Shown one piece after another: positions 28,712 through 37,088 of a stretch of DNA of 64,000 nucleotides. Positions within the stretch are counted from its first letter, which is position 1; every line of letters begins with the position of its first letter. This DNA comes from Corynebacterium sp. CNCTC7651 (GTDB lineage: Bacteria; Actinomycetota; Actinomycetes; Mycobacteriales; Mycobacteriaceae), in assembly GCF_021496665.1 (NCBI RefSeq), contig NZ_CP071246.1:620001-684000 (forward strand). Direction: 5' to 3'. The notes beneath the pieces are model-generated. The model had not been told where the DNA came from. It saw nothing but the letters and a program-made list of their open reading frames with translations, and ran no database searches. The translations under genes and the position numbers were made by a program.

Positions 28712-30152
28712 GAGAGTGTCCGATTGTTTGTGTGCGGGGGCTTGGTTTACACGTAGTCCGCGAATCGGTCGGGGTATGCCACGGCTAGTTGGTTGATGGC
28801 TTGTTTCCACCCGGTGGCTTTCGCCCCTTCAATATAGCCGTTGCACTCAGTTGCCCGTTTCGCCTTCTTCGCACGCTGGGCGGCACGCTTGTCTTCGATG
28901 TTGCAGATCATCAACCACAGCGTCTTCAGCGCCGCAGTGTCGTTCGGGAACTGGCCCCGGTTGCGGGTGGCTTTCCGCAATTCCGCGTTGAGCGACTCGA
29001 TGGAGTTCGTGGTGTAGAGCACCCGGCGGGCTGCCGGCGGGAACTGCAGAAACGGCACGAACCGATCCCACGCGTCGCGCCATACCTTCACCGACTGGGG
29101 GTAGCGCCGCCCAAGTTCAGATGCTTCGAACGCGTCTAGGGCGGCGCGCGCGGTGTCTTCGTTGGGTGCGGTGTAGACCTCCCGCAGTGCGCTGGAGACG
29201 GGTTTGCGGTCCTGGTAGGACACCCACCTGTTCGCCGCCCGAATCAGGTGCACGATTCAGGTCTGCACCATGGAACTCGGCCAGGTTGCCTCCACCGCCT
29301 CGGGCAGGCCCTTGAGCCCGTCGCAGCAGACGATGAACACGTCCTGCACCCCACGGTTTGCAAGGTCAGCGCACACGGACGCCCAGAATGCGGCACCTTC
29401 GGTATCGGCGATCCACAAGCCCAGGATGTGTTTGATGCCGTCCATGTCCACACCGACGGCCATGTAGCAGGACTTGTTGACCACGCGGTGGCCGTCGCGG
29501 ATCTTGACCCGCAACGCGTCGAGGAAGATCACCGGGTAGAACTCATCTAACTGGCGGTTCTGCCAGATCATCACCTCATCGAGCACCGCGTCGGTGATCG
29601 TGCTGATGGTATCCGGGCTCATATCCACACCCAGGGTGGTTGCAAGGTGATGCTGGATATCGCGCACGGTCATCCCACCCGCGTACAGGGAGATGATCAT
29701 GTCATCGAGCTCGGTGAGCCGGCGAGCGCCCTTGGGCACCATCTGCGGCCGGAACGTGCCCGCCCGATCCCTGGGCACGGTCACTTCCAGCGGACCGTAG
29801 CCGGAATCCACGGTCTTGGTGTACGACCCATTGCGGTGGTTACCACCACCCCGGGCATCGACCTGGGCTTTGGCTTTGCGGTCGGAGTGCTCGTAGCCCA
29901 AATGAGCATCCATCTCCGCCTGCAGGCCAGCGTTGATCGATGCTTGTAGAAGACCCTTCACCAGCTCGCTGGCGTCATCGGTGGAGGTGGAGAGCTCCCC
30001 GATGAGCTTAGCGAGCTCGGGGTTATTCATCAGCTTCTCGCTGATCGCGTTGACCCTCGACGGGTCATAGCCTTTCTTTGGTGACACCGTAGTCATTATC
30101 GGTGAAACTCCATTCAGATCAGAGCCTCACACACAAAACTCCTGACACCCTC
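28712..30152 (-). mobile_element. IS256-family insertion sequence (1441 bp)
   Basis: Imperfect terminal inverted repeats of about 25 bp start GAGAGTGTC on the left (28712) and GAGGGTGTC on the right (30152, reverse strand). They are flanked by identical 8-bp direct repeats TGCCGGGC at 28704-28711 and 30153-30160, the expected IS256 target duplication. The single transposase frame runs on the minus strand. The intact target duplication indicates a fairly recent simple insertion into the FMN reductase remnant. Confidence 0.95.
28747..30096 (-). pseudogene. IS256-family transposase with an in-frame stop
   Basis: The Mutator-like DDE transposase frame spans 449 codons. The acidic triad can be placed in VIFLDALR, IVCCDGLKG and NSIESLNAELRK. 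At 29257-29259 a TGA replaces the Cys codon of the conserved QTCIVHLIR motif, splitting the gene into 279- and about 168-residue parts in the same frame. It is probably inactive unless the stop is read through. The GTG following the stop (29253) is not a convincing start. Confidence 0.93.
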
Positions 30153-30230
30153 TGCCGGGCACCAGGAAGAACGCGTTCGACTCCTTTTACAGCGAATGGC
30201 TGGCCAAGCCTGTGGCGTTCGTCAGCTCAG

Positions 30231-30815
30231 CTAACGCGCTGCGTGGATCTCGTTCTGCGCCTTAGTGAGCCCCTCGCTGACGATCAGGCGCACCGCCTCG
30301 GCGGCGAGGTCAATGTTTTCCTCGCCGCTCACCGGCCCCAGCACCCAATCCGGCACTGCCACCCCTTGCGGCGGCCGCCCGATGCCGACGCGCACCCGCA
30401 CGTAGTCGCGCGTGCCCAGCTGCTCCGTCAGCGACTTCAGCCCGTTGTGGCCGTTCTCGTTCCCGCCGAGCTTCACGCGCACCTTGCCCGCAGGCAGATC
30501 TAGCTCGTCGTGCACCACAATGATGCGCTCCGGCGCGATCCCCAGCGGCGCGATCGCCTCGCCGGAGGTGTTCATGTAGGTCGTCGACCTCGCGTACGCC
30601 ACTCCGTCACGCACCGCCACCTGCACCGGCACGCCGCGCACTCGCTCAAGCGTCAAACCATCCAGCAGCTGATCCACCGTCATGTAGCCCACGTTGTGCT
30701 TCGTGGCCTCGTACTTGGCGCCGGGGTTGCCCAGGCCAACCACCAGCCACTCCGCGTCGATGGGCTGGGGCTTTTGTCGTCGCAAGAATCCGAACACGCC
30801 CCATAATGTACCCAT
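30231..30815 (-). CDS. pth: peptidyl-tRNA hydrolase, paralogue 1
   Basis: About 194 residues. The enzyme releases peptides from stalled peptidyl-tRNA. Motifs: VVGLGNPGAKYEATKHNVGY (with the catalytic His), STTYMNTSGEAI, VVHDELDLPAGKVRVKLGGNENGHNGLKS (with the catalytic Asp) and VRVGIGRPP. The ATG at 30815 overlaps the ATG of the divergent nitronate monooxygenase gene, sharing the palindrome CATG; an internal GTG at 30797 is an alternative start. An IS element lies 78 bases past the stop. Confidence 0.9.
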   Translation of the reverse strand: MGTLWGVFGFLRRQKPQPIDAEWLVVGLGNPGAKYEATKHNVGYMTVDQLLDGLTLERVRGVPVQVAVRDGVAYARSTTYMNTSGEAIAPLGIAPERIIVVHDELDLPAGKVRVKLGGNENGHNGLKSLTEQLGTRDYVRVRVGIGRPPQGVAVPDWVLGPVSGEENIDLAAEAVRLIVSEGLTKAQNEIHAAR

Positions 30816-31722
30816 GCCCGTAACTCTGCCCCGCGCCGTCGCCGCGCCCATGGCCGGCGGCCCCACTACGCCCGCACTGGTCAATGCCGTCACCTTCGGC
30901 TTCCTCGCCCTCGGCACCTGCTCCGCCGCCGAAGCCCGGGAGTGGCTCGCCGCCTGCCGCGCACCGTTCGGCGCGAACCTCTTCCTTCCGCAGCCGGAGC
31001 CCTTGCTTGCCGACGTTCACTCCACCGCCACCAAGCTCAACAAAGACATCCCCAAAGCTGATGCGACCTCTGGTTTTGCCGAGAAGTTCGCTGCGGTTCT
31101 CGAGGTGGCCCCTGCCATCGTCTCCTCCACGTTCGGCTGCTTCACGGATGCGCAGATTGCGCAGCTGCACGAGTTCGGATCAGAGGCGTGGGCGACCGTG
31201 ACCACCACCGAGGAAGCGGAAACCGCAATCACCCGCGGCATTGACGGCCTCATCGTCCAAGGGCCGCTCGCTGGCGGCCACCGCGGCACGTGGTCGCCTA
31301 CCGCCGAGCCGGGTACGGATAGCCTCGAGACCCTGCTCGGTTCAATCATCCCGCTGGGCAAACCGGTGATTGCTGCGGGCGGGGTGAGGTCTAAAGCGGA
31401 CGTCGATAAGCTTCTTGCCCTCGGTGCGACGAGCGTCGCATGCGGGACTGCCTTCCTGCTCGCGCGGGAAGCGGGGACCTCCGCGAGGAACCGCGAACTG
31501 CTGCGTTCCAGCCGTCCCGACGTGCTGAGCCGGGCGTTCTCTGGACGTTGGGCCCGCGGAATCGAAACCGAGTTCACGCGCACGCACCCGGACTTGCCCT
31601 GGGTGTACCCCTATTTGCGGCCGATGACCTCGGAGAATGACTACTGCCTCGTCGGCGCGGACCGCGGCGAACTCATGGAGGCGCCGGCAGCGGACATCGA
31701 GACCATGTTGAGTGGTTACTAA
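30814..31722 (+). CDS. nitronate monooxygenase family (2-nitropropane dioxygenase-like)
   Basis: 302 residues, an FMN-dependent TIM barrel. [13 protein letters not shown] starts the barrel, and [12 protein letters not shown] is the substrate/FMN-binding motif. [30 protein letters not shown] is the C-terminal phosphate-binding strand set. The family oxidises alkyl nitronates such as propionate 3-nitronate to aldehydes, a detoxification role. A CATAAT box 6 nt before ATG 30814 suggests leaderless expression. The stop overlaps that of the convergent FAH-family gene. Confidence 0.87.
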   Translation: MPVTLPRAVAAPMAGGPTTPALVNAVTFGFLALGTCSAAEAREWLAACRAPFGANLFLPQPEPLLADVHSTATKLNKDIPKADATSGFAEKFAAVLEVAPAIVSSTFGCFTDAQIAQLHEFGSEAWATVTTTEEAETAITRGIDGLIVQGPLAGGHRGTWSPTAEPGTDSLETLLGSIIPLGKPVIAAGGVRSKADVDKLLALGATSVACGTAFLLAREAGTSARNRELLRSSRPDVLSRAFSGRWARGIETEFTRTHPDLPWVYPYLRPMTSENDYCLVGADRGELMEAPAADIETMLSGY

Positions 31723-32534
31723 ACCACGCGCGTGGTGTTCTCGATCGCGCCCAGTCCGTCGATCTCCACCCGCACCGTCTCGCCGTTCTGGATGTAGCGC
31801 TTCGGGTCGCGCGCGTGCCCAACGCCGTCCGGCGTGCCCGTGGCAATCACATCGCCCGGCTCCAGCGGGTAGATGTGCGAGATGAACTCGATCAGCTTCG
31901 CGGGGCTAAATACCAGGTCATCGGTGGGGGAGTGCTGCATGATTGTGCCCTCCAGCGTCGTCGTGATCGCGGGACCCGGCTGCCATTCCGTATCCAGCCA
32001 CGGGCCGAACCCAGCCGTCTTTTCCAGCGATTTGCCCTGGTGCCACTGCTGCGTGCGCTTCTGGTACCCGCGCTGCGTGTAGTCGTTGATTACGGCGTAC
32101 CCAGCGATGTATTCCGCCGCATCCGCCTCAGCCACGTGCCGCGCCCGCTTGCCGACGATCACCGCAAGCTCACCTTCAAAGTCCAACGTATCCGCATTGA
32201 ACGCGGGCACCTCGACATTGTCGTACGGGCCGATCAGCGCCTCGGGAAACTTGATGAACAGCGTCGGCACATCCGGCCTCTCGTGCCCCATCTCATCGAT
32301 GTGCTTCGCATAATTCAATCCGACACAAATGATCTTGCCCGGCCGGGGAATCACCGGCGCGAAATCCCTGGGGGAGGGGGTCAGCTCCGTGCCGTCGACA
32401 AGCGCGAGCTCCTGCCAAGAATCTTGGGCAAGGAGCGTGCCGACGTCCGGATAATTAAGCGCGATCGCCGTCCCATCGCTGGTCATGCGGGCGGCGGTGG
32501 TGCCTGTGGCGGTGCGAAGTGTTGCAAGTCTCAT
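31719..32534 (-). CDS. fumarylacetoacetate hydrolase-family protein
   Basis: 271 residues. The core metal-binding pattern is visible as [40 protein letters not shown] and the C-terminal [18 protein letters not shown]. This superfamily includes 2-hydroxyhepta-2,4-diene-1,7-dioate isomerases, acylpyruvases and oxaloacetate decarboxylases. No aromatic catabolic genes lie nearby, so a housekeeping acylpyruvase-type role is as likely as ring degradation. The start is ATG 32534. Confidence 0.87.
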   Translation of the reverse strand: MRLATLRTATGTTAARMTSDGTAIALNYPDVGTLLAQDSWQELALVDGTELTPSPRDFAPVIPRPGKIICVGLNYAKHIDEMGHERPDVPTLFIKFPEALIGPYDNVEVPAFNADTLDFEGELAVIVGKRARHVAEADAAEYIAGYAVINDYTQRGYQKRTQQWHQGKSLEKTAGFGPWLDTEWQPGPAITTTLEGTIMQHSPTDDLVFSPAKLIEFISHIYPLEPGDVIATGTPDGVGHARDPKRYIQNGETVRVEIDGLGAIENTTRVV

Positions 32535-32685
32535 GCCAACTCAGCGTAGCGCGTGTGTTCGATTGTTGCGCCGATGGCGGGTTGGGGACGTGTTCTAGAG
32601 TTCTGGATATCGTGCCCGGCCTAGTGGTGGAGACGTAGAACGTAGTATCTAAACGAGTAAGAAAAAATATGGCTGGAGTATTGCG

Positions 32686-32708
32686 TGTCGAACACTATAT
32701 CTATATGA
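32686..32708 (+). promoter_or_regulatory. upstream element shared by both DUF222-HNH genes, copy 1
   Basis: TGTCGAACACTATATCTA aligns with TGTCGAATACATTATCTA upstream of the second DUF222-HNH gene. It lies 50 bases before ATG 32736 and includes TANNNT-like -10 candidates. The surrounding 32535-32735 stretch is AT-rich and holds no other gene. Confidence 0.5.
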
Positions 32709-32735
32709 TGTGTGGTAACGGAAAGGGGGGATTGT

Positions 32736-34247
32736 ATGGTCACCACAGTGAAACTGGCGCCGCGCTTTCGCACGCAGCGCCCAGGAGACGCGGAAGCTGC
32801 GGCTGGGCAACTGGCGCGTGATGCCCACTGGGCCGTCTTCTCCCGTTACGCGCAACCCGGCGCCACTGTAGAAGACCTGGAGCTTGAAGTTGCCCGCATC
32901 ATGTCCGCCACCCGCTGGGGCAAAGGCATGATTGAGCAGGGGATTCTTTCGCACAGCCGCCTGCAGTCCCTGCCGCTGCTTCGGGAGCTCCAGGCAGAAA
33001 CAAAGGTGCTCGACTTCAGTCACCTGTGCGCTATCGATGGGGTCTTGAATGAGCTTGGCCCGGACGTGACGGAGGAGACCCTCCAGGAGTTCGATGTCAT
33101 GCTGGCGCGCACGTTCACCCCCACGCGCGTTGACCAAGAGCTGCCGCACCGCGCCACGGTGACAAAGCGCATGCGGGACATCATCAAACGCCTCGATCCC
33201 TCCCGCGCCTATGACCCGAAAAAGCGTAAGCGTCGCACCGGCGAGGCAGCGGACGAAGTAACTTTCGAAACCTTCATCGCCGGCGGGGCCGCGCGCGGAA
33301 TGATGCAGCTGCTCACCAACTCGGTGAGCGCGTACCGCATCAAGCAACACCTCCTGGCCACGGCTCGCGAGCATTCGGTGTCAATGCCGGAGGCGGCGAT
33401 CAAGTTGCTGACGGGTGAGATTGAAGCGTCGTCACGCGTGGCGCTCCAAATCTTCGCGCCGAGGGACAGGAAAGCCGGCGAGCCAGCGTATATTCCCGGC
33501 TTTGGATGGACAGGTCCGGACGACACTGTTGTGCTGGATGAGTGGCTGAACAGGGTTAACCCGAAAGTTGTGGACCTGGACGAGATATCTCAGCAGACCA
33601 CCGAGGCGTACAAACCCACACCTGCAATGCGCGCAGCTGTCGTCGCACGAGACGGTACGTGCATTTTCCCAGGCTGTCGGCGGCCAGCCGAGAACTGCCA
33701 GCTTGACCACCGGATCCCCTTCGATGAAGGCGGCGCCACCACGCCGTCCAACCTGTTTGCCCTGTGCCAGACGCACCATAACTGCAAAACCGATCATCGT
33801 GCGTATTACATCCGGGACCCGGAAACGGGTGAAGTGGTGTGGCTCTTTGCGGACGGCACCTACGAAATCGTCAAACCCGATGGAATCCTGGACCAAGTCA
33901 CGCCGACCTGCCCGCAGTGGCGCACCAGCCTGGAAGGTGCGCGCCGCAACCGCGCTCTATCTGCAGAATTCCACGCGAAAGGACACAAGATCCTCGATGA
34001 TTTTGAGGTGGACCTTGACCTAGGGCGCGCGGAACAGCGTATCGCGGCACTGGAAAAGGAATACGGGATGGACTTTCCAATCAAAGCCACGCTGCCGGAA
34101 GTTCCCCCAATCCCGGAGGAACCTGACTTTGAGGAACCGCCGTACCCGGACCGCCAATTGCACGATCCGGAGTCGCTACCGCCGGAAAGCAACGTGGAGG
34201 AACTCCTGGCGCGCTTACTGTACAAACACCCGGGTTGGGCGGCCTAA
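32736..34247 (+). CDS. DUF222 / HNH endonuclease domain protein (13E12-repeat type), paralogue 1
   Basis: 503 residues from ATG 32736, 5 nt after an AAAGGGGGG site. The N-terminal two thirds form the helical DUF222 region. The C-terminal HNH motif is CIFPGCRRPAENCQLDHRIPF then NLFALCQTHHNCKTDH, with Cys pairs for zinc. It continues with the conserved LFADGTYEIV and ends in a Pro/Glu-rich tail. Such proteins are multicopy in corynebacteria and mycobacteria; nuclease activity is presumed but rarely tested. The last 4 bases overlap the convergent pth gene. Confidence 0.9.
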   Translation: MVTTVKLAPRFRTQRPGDAEAAAGQLARDAHWAVFSRYAQPGATVEDLELEVARIMSATRWGKGMIEQGILSHSRLQSLPLLRELQAETKVLDFSHLCAIDGVLNELGPDVTEETLQEFDVMLARTFTPTRVDQELPHRATVTKRMRDIIKRLDPSRAYDPKKRKRRTGEAADEVTFETFIAGGAARGMMQLLTNSVSAYRIKQHLLATAREHSVSMPEAAIKLLTGEIEASSRVALQIFAPRDRKAGEPAYIPGFGWTGPDDTVVLDEWLNRVNPKVVDLDEISQQTTEAYKPTPAMRAAVVARDGTCIFPGCRRPAENCQLDHRIPFDEGGATTPSNLFALCQTHHNCKTDHRAYYIRDPETGEVVWLFADGTYEIVKPDGILDQVTPTCPQWRTSLEGARRNRALSAEFHAKGHKILDDFEVDLDLGRAEQRIAALEKEYGMDFPIKATLPEVPPIPEEPDFEEPPYPDRQLHDPESLPPESNVEELLARLLYKHPGWAA

Positions 34248-34807
34248 CGCGAAACCTCGCCGACCAGCACATCGGCCGCGTCCGCCACAGCGATCGCCAA
34301 ATCCACCTGCTCTTTCGCACCGAAGGGTTTCAGCACATAGTCTGCCGGTGCCATCCGCCCAGGCGGGCGGCCGATCCCCACCGCCACCTTGTGGTACGGC
34401 TTCCCGCCAAGGGACTTGGTCACGGACTTCAGCCCGTTATGGCCATGATCGCCCCCGCCCAGGCGGAGCTTCACTTCGCCAAGCTCCAAATCCAACTCGT
34501 CGTACACCACGTACAGATCACCAGGCGCGACGCGGAAATAATCCATCAGTGCCTTCACTGGCCCCCCGGACAAGTTCATAAACGCCCGCGTCCGCGCGAG
34601 CACCACCTGACGCCCAGGCACCAAGCGGCCTGCAGCCAGCTCCGCCACCTCAGTATTTGTGCGCTTATGCGCAGACAGCAAAGCCGGCATGGGGGTGACT
34701 CGGGAGCACAGCTCCTGGATCACCACCACACCGGCATTGTGGCGCGTGGCCTCGTATTGGGGGCCCGGGTTACCCAGGCCAACGATGAGCGCGGGGGAGT
34801 CAGACAT
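34244..34807 (-). CDS. pth: peptidyl-tRNA hydrolase, paralogue 2
   Basis: 187 residues. VGLGNPGPQYEATRHNAG carries the catalytic His, RTRAFMNLSGG and VYDELDLELGEVKLRLGGGDHGHNGLKS the Asp, and VAVGIGRPPGRM follows. Its ATG is 18 bases after the rplY stop, the order rplY-pth conserved in actinobacteria, so this is the canonical copy. It differs substantially from the paralogue at 30231-30815. Confidence 0.93.
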   Translation of the reverse strand: MSDSPALIVGLGNPGPQYEATRHNAGVVVIQELCSRVTPMPALLSAHKRTNTEVAELAAGRLVPGRQVVLARTRAFMNLSGGPVKALMDYFRVAPGDLYVVYDELDLELGEVKLRLGGGDHGHNGLKSVTKSLGGKPYHKVAVGIGRPPGRMAPADYVLKPFGAKEQVDLAIAVADAADVLVGEVSR

Positions 34808-34825
34808 GGCTCCCCATGCTAGCGC

Positions 34826-35503
34826 TTACTCGGAAGCGCCCTCGTCGCCCTCGCCACCATCGGCGATCTCAACGTCGTGCGGGTTGTCGGCGTCAGCACC
34901 AGCCTCAGCGCCGCCTTCCTCAGCGTCCTCTGCAGCGGCCTCGAGCTCCTCGTCAACCTGCTCGAAGGTGACGTTGACCAGCAGGGTCTCCGGGTCGGAG
35001 AGCAGCTCTGCGCCAGCCGGCATGGTGATGTCGGATGCGAAGATCTGGTCGCCGATCTCCTTGCCCTCGATGGAAACGGTGATCTCGTCCGGAATCTGCA
35101 GCGCGTCGACCTCGATCTCGAGCTCGGTGACTTCCTGCAGCACCACAGCGTCGTCAGCGGCCTCGCCCTCGGTGACAACCGGGACGGAGACGGTGACCTT
35201 CTCGCCGCGCTTGATGCCCAGCAGGTCGATGTGGTCGATCTCCAAGGTGAGCACGTTCTGGTCGATGTACTTCACCATGGACAGCAGCTTGTCGCCGTCA
35301 ACCTCGAGCTCGAGGATGGCGTTTGCGCCGTCGTTACGCACAAGCGCGGTCATCTCGATGCGGTCCACGGCGAAGTGCACGTTCTCCATACCGGACTCGT
35401 ACAGCACGCCCGGGATCTTGCCGTCGCGGCGCAGGCGGCGGGCGGAACCCTTACCGAACTCTTCGCGCTTCTCTGCCTTAATAACGGGAGGGGTGGTAGC
35501 CAT
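34826..35503 (-). CDS. rplY: 50S ribosomal protein L25 (general stress protein Ctc type)
   Basis: 225 residues. The 5S rRNA-binding N-terminal domain (about 1-95) shows REEFGKGSARRLRRDGKIPGVLYESG; the C-terminal TL5/Ctc domain follows. An acidic, low-complexity tail of about 40 residues (Glu/Ala/Asp) is typical of actinobacterial L25. ATG 35503 follows an AAGGAGA site. An imperfect hairpin lies about 50 bases upstream in the presumed leader. It is followed by pth. Confidence 0.93.
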   Translation of the reverse strand: MATTPPVIKAEKREEFGKGSARRLRRDGKIPGVLYESGMENVHFAVDRIEMTALVRNDGANAILELEVDGDKLLSMVKYIDQNVLTLEIDHIDLLGIKRGEKVTVSVPVVTEGEAADDAVVLQEVTELEIEVDALQIPDEITVSIEGKEIGDQIFASDITMPAGAELLSDPETLLVNVTFEQVDEELEAAAEDAEEGGAEAGADADNPHDVEIADGGEGDEGASE

Positions 35504-35550
35504 AATGGTCTCCTTCTTGGTTTCGAAGGGCCGCTTGCTTTACGACGAAA

Positions 35551-35596
35551 GCCTGCGACCACTTAACGGTTCTGTGCTCGTCGAGTGATCGCAGGC
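35551..35596 (-). promoter_or_regulatory. hairpin in the rplY leader region
   Basis: GCCTGCGACCACT at 35551-35563 pairs with AGTGATCGCAGGC at 35584-35596, giving a 13-bp stem with one mismatch and a 20-base loop. It sits 48 bases before the rplY start on the transcribed strand and is not followed by a T-run. An autoregulatory ribosomal-protein leader or a transcription-factor site are both possible. Confidence 0.4.
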
Positions 35597-35670
35597 CGCA
35601 AAGAATACGCAGGTCTGTGATGCAAGAATCGCGCCGATAACGGCCCAGTCAAGGGCCCTCGCCGAGACTG

Positions 35671-37029
35671 CTACATCCTAACAGCGGGCTGTTGCCACAC
35701 AAAATGTCCTTGGGCCTGCAGCGCCTCGTGCTCGTGGCCGAGCGGGATGCCCTTGCGTTCGCGCATGAGCAGGGAGACCGCGAGGCCGATAAGGGTCATC
35801 GCCATTAGGTACACCGTGATCGCTCGAGTGCTGCCGGTGGCCTCGTACAGGCTGGCGGCGATCGTCGGGGCGAACGCGCCGCCGAGGATTGCACCGAGCG
35901 CGTAGCTGATAGAGGCGCCCGAGGCGCGGACTGATGCAGGGAAGAACTCCGCGTACAGCGCCGCGATCTGACCGTAGGACAGGCCTAGACCCAGCGACAG
36001 GAAGATCAGTGCAACGTAGATCTTAGGTACTTCGCCGGTATCCACCAGCGGGAACAGCACCGCCACGCCAATAGCCTGCACGATGAAGCCCAGGGTGAGG
36101 GTGCGGGTGCGCCCCATGCGGTCGGACAGCCAGCCGGCAAAGGCGGTGCTAAGCATCCACGTCGCGGCCGAGGCGGTGACCGCCCAGAGGATGTCGCCGC
36201 GCGGGACCGCCAGTCCGTCCGGATTGGTCACGTAATTCTGCACGTAGCCGCCGGTAGTCATGTAACCCACCGCATTGTTCGCCGCGAAGGCCAGCGCGGC
36301 TGCCAGCACGAGCGGGAAGTGCCGCTTGAACAGCGCGCCCACGGGGTTGGTGGTCTCGTGTGAGCGGTCCTGCGCCATCTCGGCGTACACGGGGGATTCC
36401 TCGACACCGGTGCGAATCCACCAGCCCAGCAGCATCAGCAGGAAGGAGAACAGGAACGGCACGCGCCACCCCCACTCCACGAAGGCATCGCCAGGCGCCA
36501 CCATATTCATCACGGCAAGGGCACCGGAGGACAGCAGGAGACCGGCAGGCGCGCCCACCTGCGGTCCTGCACCGTAGAGCCCACGCTTATCGACGGGCGC
36601 ATGTTCCACCGACATGAGCACAGCCGAACCCCATTCACCTCCGGCCGAAATGCCCTGGATGATGCGCAGCAGCACAAGGGCAGCTGGAGCGAGCCAGCCG
36701 ATTTGCGCGTACGTGGGCAGCAGGCCGATGAGCGTGGTGGCCAGGCCCATGGAGAACAGCGTCACCATCAGCACGGTGCGGCGGCCCACCTTGTCGGCGA
36801 AGTGGCCGGCCAGAATCGCGCCGAGGGGGCGGAACAGGAAGGACAGGCCGACGGTGAGGAAGCTGACAATGGTGGCCGCCGCGGGGCCGAGTGGGCCGAA
36901 CATGACGGACTTGAACACCAAGCCGGCAACGGCAGCGTAAAGGAAGTAGTCGTACCACTCAATGGCGGTGCCGATGGTGGTAGCGGCGACGACGCGGCGG
37001 CGTTCGCTGCTGGATGTAGTGGCTGTCAT
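35671..37029 (-). CDS. MFS transporter, metabolite:H+ symporter (MHS) family
   Basis: 452 residues with twelve membrane segments. The N-terminus WYDYFLYAAVAGLVF, the loop GHFADKVGRRTVL, and RIIQGISAGGEWGSAVL are MHS-family signatures (shikimate, proline/betaine and alpha-ketoglutarate carriers). ATG 37029 has a GAAAGG site; the open frame upstream to 37104 would overlap the divergent dehydrogenase gene. The substrate is unknown. Divergence from a succinate-semialdehyde dehydrogenase is not diagnostic. Confidence 0.87.
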   Translation of the reverse strand: MTATTSSSERRRVVAATTIGTAIEWYDYFLYAAVAGLVFKSVMFGPLGPAAATIVSFLTVGLSFLFRPLGAILAGHFADKVGRRTVLMVTLFSMGLATTLIGLLPTYAQIGWLAPAALVLLRIIQGISAGGEWGSAVLMSVEHAPVDKRGLYGAGPQVGAPAGLLLSSGALAVMNMVAPGDAFVEWGWRVPFLFSFLLMLLGWWIRTGVEESPVYAEMAQDRSHETTNPVGALFKRHFPLVLAAALAFAANNAVGYMTTGGYVQNYVTNPDGLAVPRGDILWAVTASAATWMLSTAFAGWLSDRMGRTRTLTLGFIVQAIGVAVLFPLVDTGEVPKIYVALIFLSLGLGLSYGQIAALYAEFFPASVRASGASISYALGAILGGAFAPTIAASLYEATGSTRAITVYLMAMTLIGLAVSLLMRERKGIPLGHEHEALQAQGHFVWQQPAVRM

Positions 37030-37088
37030 GGCGGCCTTTCGGTTTCGAAGGAACGTCGGAAAGCATAATGCCCTGGTAAAACGGAGGA

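Larger units (their letters stand above)
28622..30230 (+). pseudogene. NADPH-dependent FMN reductase remnant, split by the IS element
   Basis: From ATG 28622 the frame reads IGVFLGSVRDGRFGESVAQ, the flavin-binding N-terminus of the family, then a TAG. It resumes in the same frame as YNHSVPG, where roughly 50 residues are missing. After the IS element (28712-30152) the same frame continues as GTRKNAFDSFYSEWLAKPVAFVSS and fades at the pth stop. So an internal deletion, an insertion and a 3' truncation have all hit this gene. No functional product is expected. Confidence 0.85.

Noticed and set aside
28622..30230. Prophage or integrative element around the IS
   Set aside because: No integrase, attachment repeats or phage genes; the 8-bp duplication fits simple IS insertion.
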